Notes: a model not told the origin generated them from the sequence alone. Counted from the first letter of the stretch, positions 44,600-54,795 are shown. The stretch is DNA of 64,000 bases from Cyclobacteriaceae bacterium (GCA_019638235.1 JAHBUE010000004.1:99213-163212); one strand, 5' to 3'. Program-made: numbers and translations.

Positions 44600-45610
44600 G
44601 TGTACCGATTCATTTTTGGAATTGTACTGATTGCCTGGAGCGATGTATCGTGGGCACAATTGGGCGGTCGTTCGTCATACGAGTTTCTTGCTTTGCCAAC
44701 CCATGCACGCTTAGGCGCGCTGGGCGGTGTAAATGTTTCGCATGCCGATCGCGACCTTAATTTCTTTTTCAGTAACCCCGCGTTGAGCAGCGACTCGCTT
44801 TCGGGGTGGGCTTCTGCCGGTTATTTGTTTCATGTAGCCAATGTTGGTCAGGCCACGTTTGCCGGCACGTATTCTTTTAATAAGATAGGGGCTGTTTCTT
44901 TTGGTGTGCAACACATTAACTATGGCGATATTGAAGGATTTGATGAAACGGGATTATCTCTTGGCACATTCCGGTCGGGCGAAACGGCACTGGTAATCAG
45001 CAAGAGTCACCAGGTTTCAAACTTCCGGTTAGGCATTAACCTGAAAACGGTGTTCTCCAACCTGGCGGGTTTTCGTTCGTCCGCGTTGCTGGTTGACATA
45101 GGCGGACTCTTTATTCACCCTTCGCAGGATATTACAGTGGGGCTTTCTATTCAGAATGTCGGGTTTGTGTTGCAAGATTATACGCCAACCGAAGATTCGG
45201 TATTGCCGTTTGATGTTCAGGCTGGCATAACCTTTAAACCCGAACAGATGCCCGTGCGGTTTTCTTTTACAGCATATAAGCTGACCAAGCCGGGTAACGT
45301 TTATGACGACCCTAATGCGCAGGAACGGTTGAAATCGTTACATAAAGTGCTTAGTCATATTAACTTTGGCGCTGAAATATTAGTACACCGGAATGTAAAC
45401 GTGCTTGCCGGGTATAATTTTTTAAGACAGTATGAATTGCGTTCAGATACTGGCGGGGGAGGGGGAGGATTTACAGTTGGCGTTGCCGCAAAAGTCAAAG
45501 CGTTTGACTTTGTGGTGAGCAGGAGCCGGTACGGCATCGGGCAAGCCAATTATGCCATAACCCTTAATGCCAATCTGAACAACATGATTTTAATGAAGAA
45601 AACACTATGA
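44600..45610 (+). CDS. porQ: Type IX secretion system protein PorQ
   Basis: The 336-residue outer-membrane barrel is read from GTG at 44600, giving a signal peptide ([20 protein letters not shown]); a TTG at 44594 is equally possible. PorQ marks are [22 protein letters not shown] and [17 protein letters not shown], then repeated barrel strands ending NMILMKKTL. PorQ works with PorU, PorV and PorZ in the surface attachment complex. It overlaps hslU (stop inside ATGATG), a pairing that seems frequent in the phylum. Confidence 0.88.
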   Translation: MYRFIFGIVLIAWSDVSWAQLGGRSSYEFLALPTHARLGALGGVNVSHADRDLNFFFSNPALSSDSLSGWASAGYLFHVANVGQATFAGTYSFNKIGAVSFGVQHINYGDIEGFDETGLSLGTFRSGETALVISKSHQVSNFRLGINLKTVFSNLAGFRSSALLVDIGGLFIHPSQDITVGLSIQNVGFVLQDYTPTEDSVLPFDVQAGITFKPEQMPVRFSFTAYKLTKPGNVYDDPNAQERLKSLHKVLSHINFGAEILVHRNVNVLAGYNFLRQYELRSDTGGGGGGFTVGVAAKVKAFDFVVSRSRYGIGQANYAITLNANLNNMILMKKTL

Positions 45611-47010
45611 TGGATTCAAATTATTTAACACCACAACAAATTGTAGCCGAATTAGACAAGTACATTATCGGGCAGCACGATGCCAAGCGTAATGTGGCTA
45701 TTGCCTTGCGTAACCGCTGGCGCAGAATGAACGTGCAGACGGAAATAAAAAATGAAATTGTTCCCAACAATATTTTAATGATTGGTGCAACGGGTGTTGG
45801 TAAAACAGAAATCGCCCGGAGGTTAGCCAAGTTGGCCGATGCACCTTTCGTAAAAGTTGAAGCGTCAAAATTTACAGAAGTGGGATATGTAGGTCGCGAT
45901 GTAGAAAGCATGGTTCGTGATTTGGTAGAGCAATCGGTGAACATGATTAAATCGAAGAAGAAAGAAGAAGTAAAAGAAAAAGCAGCCGCTATTGTTGAAG
46001 ATATTATCTTAGATGCGTTGATTCCGCCTTTGCGGCAACAACCTGCGCGAACCGGTTTTTCTCCGCCACCGGAAACGGTAAGCGAGGAAGTGCCCACGTC
46101 CGATGTGGAGTTGAATGAGCGCACACGCACACTCTTTCGCGAGAAACTGAAAAATGGTGAACTGGAAGAGCGCAAGGTTGATATTAACATTAAGGCTTCA
46201 GGTAACTCAAATGTGGGTATGATTGGTGCAGGCATGATGGATGAGGTTTCGATGATGAACTTGCAGGAGATGATTAGCGGCATGATGCCCAAAAAAGCAA
46301 GGAAGAGAAAAGTTACGGTTGCGGAAGCAAGAAAAATTTTATTGGAAGAAGAGGCTGCCAAGCTTATCGATATGGATGAAGTGAAGGAAGAAGCTATTAC
46401 GCGCGCTGAAAATGCGGGGATTATTTTTATTGATGAGATTGATAAGATTGCTTCCGGCTCGAAGAAGGGTGGAAGTGGCCCGGACGTAAGCCGCGAAGGC
46501 GTGCAACGCGACTTGCTTCCTATTGTAGAGGGCAGCACGGTAAACACAAAATACGGAGTCATCAAAACCGACCATGTGTTGTTTGTGGCAGCCGGTGCAT
46601 TCCATATCAGCAAACCATCCGATCTTATCCCCGAACTTCAGGGACGTTTTCCTATTCGTGTTGAACTCAACAATTTGACGCACGAAGATTTTGTGCGGAT
46701 TTTGAAAGAACCGAAAAACGCGCTCACCCGCCAATACGAGGCGTTGTTTGAAACAGAGGGCGTTCATGTTGAATTTACGGATGACGCCATCGAAGAATTA
46801 GCCAACACCGCCTTTACCATAAATGCCGAAGTGGAAAATATTGGCGCACGCAGACTGCATACGGTAATGAGTCGTCTGTTAAATGAATTTTTGTTTGATG
46901 TTCCGGATAAAATTCCGGCTAACGCGCGCATTACTATTGGTGCGGATACCGTGCGCGAAAAACTTGCGGGCCTGGCAAAGAACAAAGATTTGAGCGAGTA
47001 TATTTTATAA
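45607..47010 (+). CDS. hslU: ATP-dependent protease ATPase subunit HslU
   Basis: The 467-residue AAA+ unfoldase has Walker [19 protein letters not shown], the [14 protein letters not shown] pore region, Walker B in [14 protein letters not shown], and the C-terminal tail LSEYIL that activates HslV. It includes the HslU-specific intermediate domain (about residues 110-240). Its protease partner hslV is not in this window. It is co-transcribed with porQ before it (4-base overlap) and the DUF4421 gene after it (1-base overlap). Confidence 0.97.
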   Translation: MMDSNYLTPQQIVAELDKYIIGQHDAKRNVAIALRNRWRRMNVQTEIKNEIVPNNILMIGATGVGKTEIARRLAKLADAPFVKVEASKFTEVGYVGRDVESMVRDLVEQSVNMIKSKKKEEVKEKAAAIVEDIILDALIPPLRQQPARTGFSPPPETVSEEVPTSDVELNERTRTLFREKLKNGELEERKVDINIKASGNSNVGMIGAGMMDEVSMMNLQEMISGMMPKKARKRKVTVAEARKILLEEEAAKLIDMDEVKEEAITRAENAGIIFIDEIDKIASGSKKGGSGPDVSREGVQRDLLPIVEGSTVNTKYGVIKTDHVLFVAAGAFHISKPSDLIPELQGRFPIRVELNNLTHEDFVRILKEPKNALTRQYEALFETEGVHVEFTDDAIEELANTAFTINAEVENIGARRLHTVMSRLLNEFLFDVPDKIPANARITIGADTVREKLAGLAKNKDLSEYIL

Positions 47011-48026
47011 TGTGCCGTGTAGTTATCCTGTGTTTTGTTGCCTTAGTATGCTGCGAAGTTTCTGCACAGGATTCGCTGCGTGCCTACTACATACAGGATT
47101 ACCCCGAACGGTTTTCGCTTTGGCCGGTGCTGAAACAACGCTCGCTTTCTTTTGCCGTTCGCGACAGAAACCGCCACTTACCGCGTGTTAATTATCAACC
47201 GAATAATTCATTTTTATTAGGTGTGGGTGGTTATGTTTTTGATTTAGCGGTTGAGGCTACCGTTGCTATTCCGTTAAACGAAAAGAGCAAGTACATTTAT
47301 GGGCAGTCGGATGTGCGCGACCTTCAGGTAAACTTATTGGCAAAAAGTTTTGCGGCAGATGTTTACTATCAGAAGTATGCCGGGTTTTATATTGAAGACA
47401 AGCGCACGCTTATCCCTACGGGTTTTCCGTATCCGCAACGCGGAGATATTGACACCAGGAATTTCGGCATAAACGGAATTTATGTATTTAACAACCGCAA
47501 ATTTTCGCTTCGCTCAGCTTTTAATTATGTCGATCAGCAAATGCGCAGCATGGGCTCTTTTATTTTAGGCGGCACTATCAATTCGTTTAAGCTTAACGCA
47601 GATTCGGTAGTGCTAACGGAAGTTTCGCGGGCAGAGTTGGGCGAAGGCGCTGCGTTCAACGAACTGCGCAATACAACCATCAGCATTACGCCAGGTTATT
47701 CGTATACGTTTATCTGGCGTAATTTTTTTGTTAACGGTACGTTTGCTATCGGGCCGGCTCACCATTGGATACGATACAGCGAAGCCGGTGTTGAACAGCG
47801 TGATATTACCATTAACTCAACTTCGTATTTGCGGTTGGGTATTGGCTATAACAGCAACCGTTATTTTGGCGGCATTGGTTTCATGGCACAGTCGCGCACC
47901 ATTTTATATGGCGATCTCCAGTTAGTCAATACCACCTCCATGTTTCGGATGGTAGCGGGTTATCGCTTCAGGAAAATAGGTATTCTCAAAAAGCGTGCTT
48001 CTGATTTTATTCCGAAGGGGTTTTGA
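47010..48026 (+). CDS. DUF4421 family outer-membrane protein
   Basis: The 338-residue exported protein (signal peptide ending VCCEVSAQ) is rich in alternating beta strands, such as FSLRSAFNYVDQQMRSMGSFILGG and GLGYNS-like turns, and has the N-terminal YYIQDYPERFSLWPVLKQR typical of Bacteroidota DUF4421 proteins. A barrel in the outer membrane is likely. Function is unknown. Its start overlaps the hslU stop by one base. It converges with sixA, with only 4 bases between them. Confidence 0.8.
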   Translation: MCRVVILCFVALVCCEVSAQDSLRAYYIQDYPERFSLWPVLKQRSLSFAVRDRNRHLPRVNYQPNNSFLLGVGGYVFDLAVEATVAIPLNEKSKYIYGQSDVRDLQVNLLAKSFAADVYYQKYAGFYIEDKRTLIPTGFPYPQRGDIDTRNFGINGIYVFNNRKFSLRSAFNYVDQQMRSMGSFILGGTINSFKLNADSVVLTEVSRAELGEGAAFNELRNTTISITPGYSYTFIWRNFFVNGTFAIGPAHHWIRYSEAGVEQRDITINSTSYLRLGIGYNSNRYFGGIGFMAQSRTILYGDLQLVNTTSMFRMVAGYRFRKIGILKKRASDFIPKGF

Positions 48027-48030
48027 GTTG

Positions 48031-48525
48031 TCAATCCCCACTCTTAGGAAAATCAAAAAACATAAATTGCCCCAATCCCCAGGTTACGGCTTTCCATTCT
48101 TTTACAGGAAGTTTGCATGCAACCACGCCACAGGTAGGCACATTATCAATACGGATGTTCATCAGGCGATTGGCAAAATCGGTAAACCCCGGGTTGTGGC
48201 CGAACAGGATAATCACGTTATCGGGTTCTTTCAGGTTCTTTACAATTTCCAGTATAGCTTCTTCATCGGCATGATAAAGACCTTTTTCGGTTTTTATTCG
48301 CTGTTGCAGAAAGTTGATGGCTTCAGCGAACAATTTGCACGTGGTGTAGGCGCGGTTTGCCGGACTGGTAATAAGGCAGTCGGGCGTAATGCTTTTCTCT
48401 TTAAACCGTTTGCCCATGCGGGGCGCATCGCCAAGTCCGCGTTCGTTCAGGGGGCGGTCAAAATCAGAAAGGTCAAGATTGGCCCAACTGGATTTGGCAT
48501 GGCGTATCAGGATGAGTGTTTTCAT
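48031..48525 (-). CDS. sixA: SixA-type phosphohistidine phosphatase
   Basis: The 164-residue histidine phosphatase begins LILIRHAKSSW, the RHG-like catalytic motif, then FDRPLNERGLGDAPRMGKRFKE, LITSPANRAYTTCKLF and the second His in VIILFGHNPGFTDFANRL. SixA removes phosphate from His-containing phosphotransfer proteins. Length is typical. The gene is divergent from the acyltransferase gene (32 bases between starts). Confidence 0.92.
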   Translation of the reverse strand: MKTLILIRHAKSSWANLDLSDFDRPLNERGLGDAPRMGKRFKEKSITPDCLITSPANRAYTTCKLFAEAINFLQQRIKTEKGLYHADEEAILEIVKNLKEPDNVIILFGHNPGFTDFANRLMNIRIDNVPTCGVVACKLPVKEWKAVTWGLGQFMFFDFPKSGD

Positions 48526-48557
48526 AATTTGATGTTCAGAAATAGTATCTTAGCCCC

Positions 48558-49493
48558 GTGACAACACGGTCGAAGAAATTTAAGAAGTTCCGCAGAAAGA
48601 TACGCTATCCGTTTATTTTCGGGGCGGTTCGTTTTATGATTTTTATTTCGCGCCTCTTTCCGCGCAAAGCGTGGCTGGCAATATGCGGTTTTTTGGGAGG
48701 CATGGCGTGGCTGTTCGCAAGGCAATCGCGTAAGCTAACCGTGCGTCATCTTACTATGGCATACAGAAAGGAGAAAACGGAACAGGAAATCAGGCGTATG
48801 GCCCGGCAGGTATTTGTGATGATGGGAAAAAATGCCGGGGATATTATCCGTACATTTAAAATTCATTCGCTGGAAGATTTCGATAAGATACGGGTAGTGC
48901 ATGGCGCTGACATTGCCGCACAGGCTTATGCAAAAGGTAAAGGCGTTATTTTTCTAACTGCACATTTGGGCGCTTTTGAGTTTGTGGCCACCGAGTTGTC
49001 CTTTCGTGGGTATAAGCCACTCATTATAGGCACTCCGCTAAAAGACAAACGGCTCACCAATTTATTGTGGGAACAGCGCAACAAGTTAGGCGCATCGGCT
49101 ATTGAGCGGGGCAAGGAAACTGTTCGGCTTATAAAAAACCTGAAGACGGGCGGAACCATTGCCATATTAATTGACCAGGATACTCGCGTAAAAAGCGTGT
49201 TTGTTAATTTCTTTGGTATTCCGTGCGCCACGCCAATAGGCGCTACTTTACTGGCGTTGAAAACCGGAGCGGCCATAGTGCCGGTGTTTTATCACTTGCG
49301 TGAAGATGGTATGCAGGAAGCGAACTTTTACCCTGAAGTTGAGCTTACCGTTACCGGTGATGAAGAAACAGATATGAAAGTGAACACCCAGCGCCTTAGC
49401 GATGTAATTGAAGCCGAGATACGCAAACACCCCGGGCAGTGGTTGTGGTTGCACGAGCGCTGGAAGACCAAGCCGGGGGAGGAGTTGGTTTGA
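48558..49493 (+). CDS. Lysophospholipid/lipid A acyltransferase (LpxL/HtrB family)
   Basis: The 311-residue membrane-associated protein starts with GTG at 48558, followed by a basic stretch and a membrane anchor (FIFGAVRFMIFISRLF). The catalytic HLGAFE (H-x4-E) is in FLTAHLGAFEFVATE, and IAILIDQDTRVKSVFVNFFGIPCATPIGATLLALKTGAAIVPVFY gives the second conserved block. It ends LHERWKTKPGE, the LpxL family ending. It would add a late acyl chain to lipid A or another lipid on the cytoplasmic face of the inner membrane. Exact substrate is unknown. Confidence 0.9.
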   Translation: MTTRSKKFKKFRRKIRYPFIFGAVRFMIFISRLFPRKAWLAICGFLGGMAWLFARQSRKLTVRHLTMAYRKEKTEQEIRRMARQVFVMMGKNAGDIIRTFKIHSLEDFDKIRVVHGADIAAQAYAKGKGVIFLTAHLGAFEFVATELSFRGYKPLIIGTPLKDKRLTNLLWEQRNKLGASAIERGKETVRLIKNLKTGGTIAILIDQDTRVKSVFVNFFGIPCATPIGATLLALKTGAAIVPVFYHLREDGMQEANFYPEVELTVTGDEETDMKVNTQRLSDVIEAEIRKHPGQWLWLHERWKTKPGEELV

Positions 49494-49809
49494 GGGGCGA
49501 ACGAAGATAAATGAAAAAAGTGCTTTTCTATGGACAGTAATTTACAGGCAGGACAAGAACAACCTATTGCTAACAGTGGCTTGAACTCTATACTGTAAAC
49601 GTTCCGGAATGTCAAAAAGAATTATAGACTAATTTTGGTAAATACAAAACCGGAAAATCATAGCTGCACACAAAAACAACTTGAAGATGTTGGTATGAAG
49701 GTTCTGAAAAACTTCAATACAACAAGGTGTGAAGAAGCCGATGGGAAAAGTTTAAATGTATCTCATTTCTTTTAACTTTGCTCACTACACATAATTTAAC
49801 CCGTAACGC
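49494..49809. other. 316-base stretch without a gene
   Basis: I see no reading frame or repeat in this gap. The only signal is TAACTTTG at 49773-49780, a match to the TAnnTTTG element 30 bases before the methyltransferase start. Confidence 0.4.
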
Positions 49810-50562
49810 ATGAATCAGGAAAAGCATTGGAACACCATTGCCCCCTCGTATGAAGCTGAAATTTTTGATGTATTTAAAAGCGACAGGAACAGGATACTCC
49901 CCCGGTATTTTAAAAAACACGCCAATAAACTGCACCATGCCATTGATTTTGGTTGCGGAGTAGGGAAGGCGTTTCCTTATCTTGCGCCCGTGTTCAAAGG
50001 AGTTTTGGCGCTTGATATTTCCGAAGAGTGCCTCTCAACCGCCATGCAACGCCCATATAAAAATATTTCGTTCAAACATGCCGACCTTTCAAGCCCGCGA
50101 TTGAAAATCGCGCCAGCCGATTTTGCTTTTTGCTGCAACGTTATCATGCTGCCCGAAGTGGATAAAAACAACCTGATGTTTCGTAACATTCAGAAGTCGC
50201 TAAAGAAGGGCGGTAATGCGGTGTTGGTCGTACCGTCATTGGAGTCGGTGCTGTATGCCTCGTGGCAGTTGATACGCCTGTATAAAAAGGAGGGCGTTTC
50301 TGTAAAGAAAATACCCGCTACCGAGTTTGATTATTTCAAAGCCGGTAAACGCGAGTTGGTGCAAGGCATTATTCATATAAACGGTGTGCCTACAAAACAT
50401 TATTTACAAACCGAACTGGAGGTGTTACTAAAGGAAGCGGGGCTAACCATAACCGCTATTGAAAAAATTGAGTACGACTGGAATACCGAGTTTGATTCTT
50501 CCCCGCGAGGAATGACAGCGCCCTATCCTTGGGATTGGCTGGTAGAGTGCAGAAAAAAATGA
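49810..50562 (+). CDS. Class I SAM-dependent methyltransferase
   Basis: The 250-residue protein has the SAM-binding motif I AIDFGCGVGKAFPYLAPV (about residues 44-60), motif II near CLSTAMQRPYKNISFKHADLS, and a later KSLKKGGNAVLVVPSLES typical of motif III. No specific subgroup could be assigned, so the methyl acceptor is unknown. It is cytoplasmic and monocistronic, between the acyltransferase gene and galK. Confidence 0.88.
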   Translation: MNQEKHWNTIAPSYEAEIFDVFKSDRNRILPRYFKKHANKLHHAIDFGCGVGKAFPYLAPVFKGVLALDISEECLSTAMQRPYKNISFKHADLSSPRLKIAPADFAFCCNVIMLPEVDKNNLMFRNIQKSLKKGGNAVLVVPSLESVLYASWQLIRLYKKEGVSVKKIPATEFDYFKAGKRELVQGIIHINGVPTKHYLQTELEVLLKEAGLTITAIEKIEYDWNTEFDSSPRGMTAPYPWDWLVECRKK

Positions 50563-50715
50563 CTTTGTGTTAATTAACCTTGCTCATCACCCTATCCGCA
50601 CTATTTTTGAGCATTAATGCCACGAAAACACAAAGGCACTAAGTTTTTACCGGGTTATACATTCTTTATGCCTTGGTTTCTTTGTGACAAAGTTGGCGTA
50701 ACAATATTTTTTTAA

Positions 50716-51873
50716 ATGGACTTAACTCAACACATTCGCAATACCTTTATACACCGCTTTGGTGCCGAACCTATAATTGTTCGCTCTCCGGGCAGGATTA
50801 ACCTTATTGGTGAGCATACAGATTACAATGACGGCCTTGTGCTGCCGGCAGCTATTGATAAGGCCGTGTATGTAGCTGTTAAAGAAAACCCGCACAATGT
50901 GATGCGCCTTGTTTCGGATGAATACAAAGATGTTGTTGAGGTGCCGGTAGCCAACCTTGCTCCTTCATCTGCAAAACCCTGGACAAACTATATTGTGGGC
51001 GTTGCCGACCAATTCCAAAAACGGGGATTTAAAGTTGGCGGTTTTGACCTTGTTATAGCGGGCGATGTTCCGCTTGGTGCCGGGCTTTCCTCATCTGCGG
51101 CAGTTGAGTGCGCTACGGCTTATGCGTTAAATGAAATTTTTGCTTACGGATTAGAGCGATTGGAGTTGGTTAAGCTGGCCCAGCTTGCCGAGCATGAATT
51201 TGCCGGTGTGAAATGCGGCATTATGGATCAGTTTGCAAGTGTGTTTGGTAAGAATGACCACCTGATAAAATTAGATTGCCGGTCGCTGGAGTACACCTAC
51301 ATTCCGATTGACCTTACCGGTTACAAACTCATCCTGTTCGATTCGTGTGTTAAACATTCGCTGGCGTCATCGGCATACAACACAAGGCGTGAGGAATGTG
51401 AATCGGGCTTGCGCATGATTCAGTATTACTACCCTGAAGTTAAAAGTTTACGCGATGCAACTCTTGAACAGGTTGTGGAATGTATCAAGCCGGTTGACCA
51501 GACGGTTTACAAGCGGTGCGTGTATGTTGTTATGGAAATTAACCGTGTTGAACTGGCTTGCGAAGATTTACTTCGTCACGACCTCGCATCTTTCGGGCAG
51601 CGTATGTTTCAAACACATGCCGGACTAAGCTGCGAATATGAAGTAAGTTGTGCTGAACTTGATTTCTTAGTTGATCAGGTTAAGCATTTTCCTTCTGTTA
51701 TCGGGGCACGTATGATGGGCGGAGGCTTTGGCGGCTGCACTATTAACCTCATTGCCGAAGATAGTGTAAATCAGGTAACAGAGGCTGTTACCCAATCTTA
51801 TCAACAAAAGTTTGCAGTAGCACCTCGTGTTTATGAAGTGGCGCCCTCGGCCGGTACGGCTGTGTTGGTTTAG
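50716..51873 (+). CDS. galK: Galactokinase
   Basis: The 385-residue GHMP kinase phosphorylates galactose to galactose-1-phosphate. The galactokinase signature GRINLIGEHTDYNDGLVLPAAI is near residues 26-47, the ATP motif GDVPLGAGLSSSAAVE is near 115-130, and the third motif is GARMMGGGFGGCTINLI. Length equals E. coli GalK (382). No other gal genes are next to it. It converges with rpoD, only 3 bases between stops. Confidence 0.96.
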   Translation: MDLTQHIRNTFIHRFGAEPIIVRSPGRINLIGEHTDYNDGLVLPAAIDKAVYVAVKENPHNVMRLVSDEYKDVVEVPVANLAPSSAKPWTNYIVGVADQFQKRGFKVGGFDLVIAGDVPLGAGLSSSAAVECATAYALNEIFAYGLERLELVKLAQLAEHEFAGVKCGIMDQFASVFGKNDHLIKLDCRSLEYTYIPIDLTGYKLILFDSCVKHSLASSAYNTRREECESGLRMIQYYYPEVKSLRDATLEQVVECIKPVDQTVYKRCVYVVMEINRVELACEDLLRHDLASFGQRMFQTHAGLSCEYEVSCAELDFLVDQVKHFPSVIGARMMGGGFGGCTINLIAEDSVNQVTEAVTQSYQQKFAVAPRVYEVAPSAGTAVLV

Positions 51874-51876
51874 AAA

Positions 51877-52740
51877 TTATCCAAGATAAGCCTTCAGGCT
51901 TTTGCTGCGTGAGCTATGACGCAACCTGCGTGTGGCTTTTTCCTTTATCTGGCGAACACGCTCACGTGTCAGGTTAAACTTCTCGCCAATTTCTTCTAAG
52001 GTCAGCGCTTGCTCACCGTTCAGGCCGAAGTAATACGAAATAACTTCTGCTTCGCGTTGCGTAAGCGTTGCCAATGCACGCTGCACTTCTTTTCGCAACG
52101 AATCTTCCAGCAAGGAAGAATCAGGCGTAACTTCACTGGTGCTTTCCAGCACATCTAACAGGCTGCTTTCTTCACCGTTTGCAAACGGAGCATCTACCGA
52201 AACCTGGCGACCGCCAACGCTAAGGTTTTCGCGCACTTCGTCAGCGGTTATATCTAATATATCTGCAATCTCTTCTGCCGAAGGTTCGCGTTGAAATTTC
52301 TGTTCAAGTTCGGAGAACGTGCGTGAAATTTTATTGAGCGAACCTACACGGTTCAGCGGCAAGCGCACAATACGCGATTGTTCGGCCAATGCCTGCATAA
52401 TCGATTGGCGAATCCACCATACGGCATACGATATAAATTTAAACCCACGGGTTTCATCAAAGCGTGTGGCGGCTTTAATCAAGCCCACGTTTCCTTCGTT
52501 AATCAAATCGCCAAGTGTAAGGCCGTTGTTCTGATATTGCTTGGCTACGGAAACAACAAACCTGAGGTTGGCCTTGGTAAGTTTCTCAAGCGCAATCTGG
52601 TCGCCTGCTTTTATTCGCCTCGCCAACTCCACTTCCTGTTCGGCCGTAATCAGGTCAACTTTACCAATTTCCTGGAGGTACTTATCGAGGGACTGACTTT
52701 CCCGATTCGTGATTTGTTTGCTGATTTTTAACTGTCGCAT
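51877..52740 (-). CDS. rpoD: Primary RNA polymerase sigma factor (RpoD/SigA)
   Basis: The 287-residue sigma-70 protein lacks region 1.1, as is usual for the main sigma factor of Bacteroidota. Regions seen are 1.2 ([29 protein letters not shown]), 2 ([31 protein letters not shown]), 3 ([19 protein letters not shown]) and 4 ([30 protein letters not shown]). It recognises TTTG/TAnnTTTG promoters such as the one before the tRNA. The 195-base gap upstream shows no clear repeat. Confidence 0.97.
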   Translation of the reverse strand: MRQLKISKQITNRESQSLDKYLQEIGKVDLITAEQEVELARRIKAGDQIALEKLTKANLRFVVSVAKQYQNNGLTLGDLINEGNVGLIKAATRFDETRGFKFISYAVWWIRQSIMQALAEQSRIVRLPLNRVGSLNKISRTFSELEQKFQREPSAEEIADILDITADEVRENLSVGGRQVSVDAPFANGEESSLLDVLESTSEVTPDSSLLEDSLRKEVQRALATLTQREAEVISYYFGLNGEQALTLEEIGEKFNLTRERVRQIKEKATRRLRHSSRSKSLKAYLG

Positions 52741-52935
52741 GTTCTGGAAAACGTGAAAATTTTGAAATAGTTCAGGTTTAGCGTTTAAACTTCAACCGGC
52801 TGTTTTGCGGTTTGTTTTAAGGCAAAACAAACTTCCTGAAGAGTGGTCTGTTTGACTAAAAACGAAGATTTTTCGCTAAAACCCGCGCAATATAGCCCTT
52901 TTTAAGCCCAAAACCTAAGTTTTCCTTTGTGCAGG

Positions 52936-53616
52936 TCAGTTAAGCCTGAAGGACACCGGAAGGGTCATTTTCACGTTTACGGGCACGCCCCGCTGTTTTC
53001 CGGCCTGCCACCGCGTTTGGCGCAGTACCCGCACGGCTTCTTCATCGCAGCCGTTGCCTATGCCCTGCACAATTTTAAAGTTTACGGGCTCGCCTGCGCT
53101 GTTTACAACAAACTCTACAAATACTTTTCCCTGGGTATCCTGGCGCTTGGCGCGATGAGGATATTTAATTGAGCTGCCGAGTTGTTTATAAAACGCCTGG
53201 TAGCCGCCAACGGGCAAGGGCATTTGCTCCACTACAATAAAAGTATCCGTTGGTACTTCTTTCGGAACGTCAATTTCAATTGTGCCGGTTGTCAATACTT
53301 CAATCGGTTCAACAGTAACAGTTGTTTCGCTATCAACTTCCTCATGGTTATCCGTTTCAATAAGAGTATTCGGGTTAACCATAATTACCTTTTTTGGTTT
53401 TTCCGAAACCGGGGTTTCATGTTTTACCTGTACTACTTCATACGGATAAAATGAAGTTTGCTGATAGGATGAAAAATCGTGATTGGATTTTTGTGATACA
53501 CGACTTTTCCATTCAAACGCAACAATGGCTAACGTTACACTTATGGCAAAGCCAATTAAAAAGAATTGTTTTGTGTGCCGGTGTATATCCTTGGCAGGAT
53601 TTTTCTTGGGTTCCAT
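52936..53616 (-). CDS. Energy transducer TonB
   Basis: The 226-residue protein has an N-terminal membrane anchor (FFLIGFAISVTLAIVAFEW, about residues 18-36), a Val-, Glu- and Thr-rich periplasmic linker, and the TonB C-terminal domain from about residue 145: IKYPHRAKRQDTQGKVFVEFVVNSAGEPVNFKIVQGIGNGCDEEAVRVLRQT, ending MTLPVSFRLN. It transfers proton-motive energy to outer-membrane receptors. It follows the small membrane protein gene by 25 bases in the ECF sigma group. Confidence 0.9.
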   Translation of the reverse strand: MEPKKNPAKDIHRHTKQFFLIGFAISVTLAIVAFEWKSRVSQKSNHDFSSYQQTSFYPYEVVQVKHETPVSEKPKKVIMVNPNTLIETDNHEEVDSETTVTVEPIEVLTTGTIEIDVPKEVPTDTFIVVEQMPLPVGGYQAFYKQLGSSIKYPHRAKRQDTQGKVFVEFVVNSAGEPVNFKIVQGIGNGCDEEAVRVLRQTRWQAGKQRGVPVNVKMTLPVSFRLN

Positions 53617-53641
53617 AGGTTTGGTGTTTAGTTACACCTTC

Positions 53642-53911
53642 CTAATCACGAACCTGTAATAAAGTCACGGGGTTGTTGCTCAAATTTTTCGATAGTTGTT
53701 TTTTATCCGATTGTTTTGACTCCCAACGCAACACAATTAATAATAAAATAAGCAAGAACAACACCACAAGAAAATACATGAACACACGAATAACACGCTT
53801 CATTCGCGATTCGCGATTGTGTTGGCGCATGAGTTCTGAATAATTGCGATGACGCGCAATGTTTCCTGTACTCATCATGTTTCGTCTTAGCCGTATCTCA
53901 TTTCTTCCCAT
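53642..53911 (-). CDS. Small single-pass membrane protein after an ECF sigma factor
   Basis: The 89-residue protein has a basic N-terminus (RLRRNMMSTGNIARHRNYSELMRQHNRESRMKR), one hydrophobic segment (VFMYFLVVLFLLILLLIVL, about 43-61) and a short polar tail. The topology, with a cytoplasmic N-terminus, one membrane pass and an external tail, is that of an anti-sigma factor, but it is far smaller than known ones and lacks a zinc anti-sigma motif. Its start overlaps the sigma factor's end by 14 bases. Confidence 0.65.
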   Translation of the reverse strand: MGRNEIRLRRNMMSTGNIARHRNYSELMRQHNRESRMKRVIRVFMYFLVVLFLLILLLIVLRWESKQSDKKQLSKNLSNNPVTLLQVRD

Positions 53912-54467
53912 CGTACTTTATGCTAAGGTTAAAATTTTTCCGCAACCTGTCTAATGCCCTGTACGTGCGCATTTTTGCTCCGCTTTCGGTTATGTTCAGA
54001 ATGTACGCAATTTCTTTAAACTCTTTGTCTTCAAAAAATCTAAGTTGCAGCACTTCCAGCATATCCGTAGGCAGTTCCTTCAGGTAGCTGATAAGTTGCT
54101 GCACCAACTCTTCATCCCACCCGTCAGCGCCTGTATCAACCAATTCTTTTACACGCATTTCTTCAATGCTGAACACGCGCGTTGATTTTTGTTTGCGATA
54201 ATGCTTGTTTACTTCGTTGGCCGCGATGCGATACAACCAGGCCGATACAGGAACACCCCGAAATTCAAACCGGTTTACGTTGTTCAACGCATTAAGAAAA
54301 GCCTGCGAACAAAGGTCGGCTGTAAGCTCTTCATCATCGGTTTGGCGGTAAATGAAATTGAAAATCCTGTCGAAATATTTTTCATACAACACACCAAACG
54401 CACGCGGATCCTTCTTCGACTTATCGAGGATTTCGTATTCGTGGCGTATTTCATCATCCGACAGCAA
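53898..54467 (-). CDS. ECF-type RNA polymerase sigma factor
   Basis: The 189-residue protein has sigma region 2 (FGVLYEKYFDRIFNFIYRQTDDEELTADLCSQAFLNAL, then RGVPVSAWLYRIAANEVNKHYRKQ) and region 4 (LPTDMLEVLQLRFFEDKEFKEIAYILNITESGAKMRTYRALDRLRKNF). The length and absence of region 3 make it group IV. It stands first in a three-gene group with a small membrane protein and TonB. The stress signal that frees it is unknown. Confidence 0.92.
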   Translation of the reverse strand: MLSDDEIRHEYEILDKSKKDPRAFGVLYEKYFDRIFNFIYRQTDDEELTADLCSQAFLNALNNVNRFEFRGVPVSAWLYRIAANEVNKHYRKQKSTRVFSIEEMRVKELVDTGADGWDEELVQQLISYLKELPTDMLEVLQLRFFEDKEFKEIAYILNITESGAKMRTYRALDRLRKNFNLSIKYDGKK

Positions 54468-54549
54468 GGTGCGTTTGTTTGCTTAATAATCCGAAGCCCT
54501 TACGAAAGTCACAAGTGAAAACGCCCGATAGCTGTCAGAAACCAACCTG

Positions 54550-54795
54550 TTACTTTTTATCCTGCAACTTTTTTTCGATGTAGGCTACGGCCGCTCCGAT
54601 AGTAGTAAGTTTTTCAGCATCTTCATCAGGAATGCGGATATCGAAAGTCTGTTCAAAGTCCATAACAATCTCGGCATAGTCTAAGGAATCAATACCCAAA
54701 TCCTTAATCATATTGGCTTCGGGGTTTATTTCAGATTCGGCAACACCAAGTTTATCGATTAATATCCGGGCAACTTTTTTAGAAACGTCAGGCAT
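54550..54795 (-). CDS. acpP: Acyl carrier protein
   Basis: The 81-residue acidic protein has the phosphopantetheine site DSLDYAEIVMDFEQ in IKDLGIDSLDYAEIV (Ser near residue 36). It carries acyl chains during fatty acid synthesis. The sequence is slightly unusual, with Tyr-Ala after Leu-Asp where E. coli has Thr-Val, and fabF is not adjacent, so a specialised carrier cannot be excluded. It lies between the ECF group and the histidine kinase gene on the same strand. Confidence 0.9.
   Translation of the reverse strand: MPDVSKKVARILIDKLGVAESEINPEANMIKDLGIDSLDYAEIVMDFEQTFDIRIPDEDAEKLTTIGAAVAYIEKKLQDKK

Noticed and set aside
45621..46613. A 330-residue minus-strand frame opposite hslU
   Set aside because: Antisense shadow of hslU; composition is Ser/Ile/Phe-rich with no motif.
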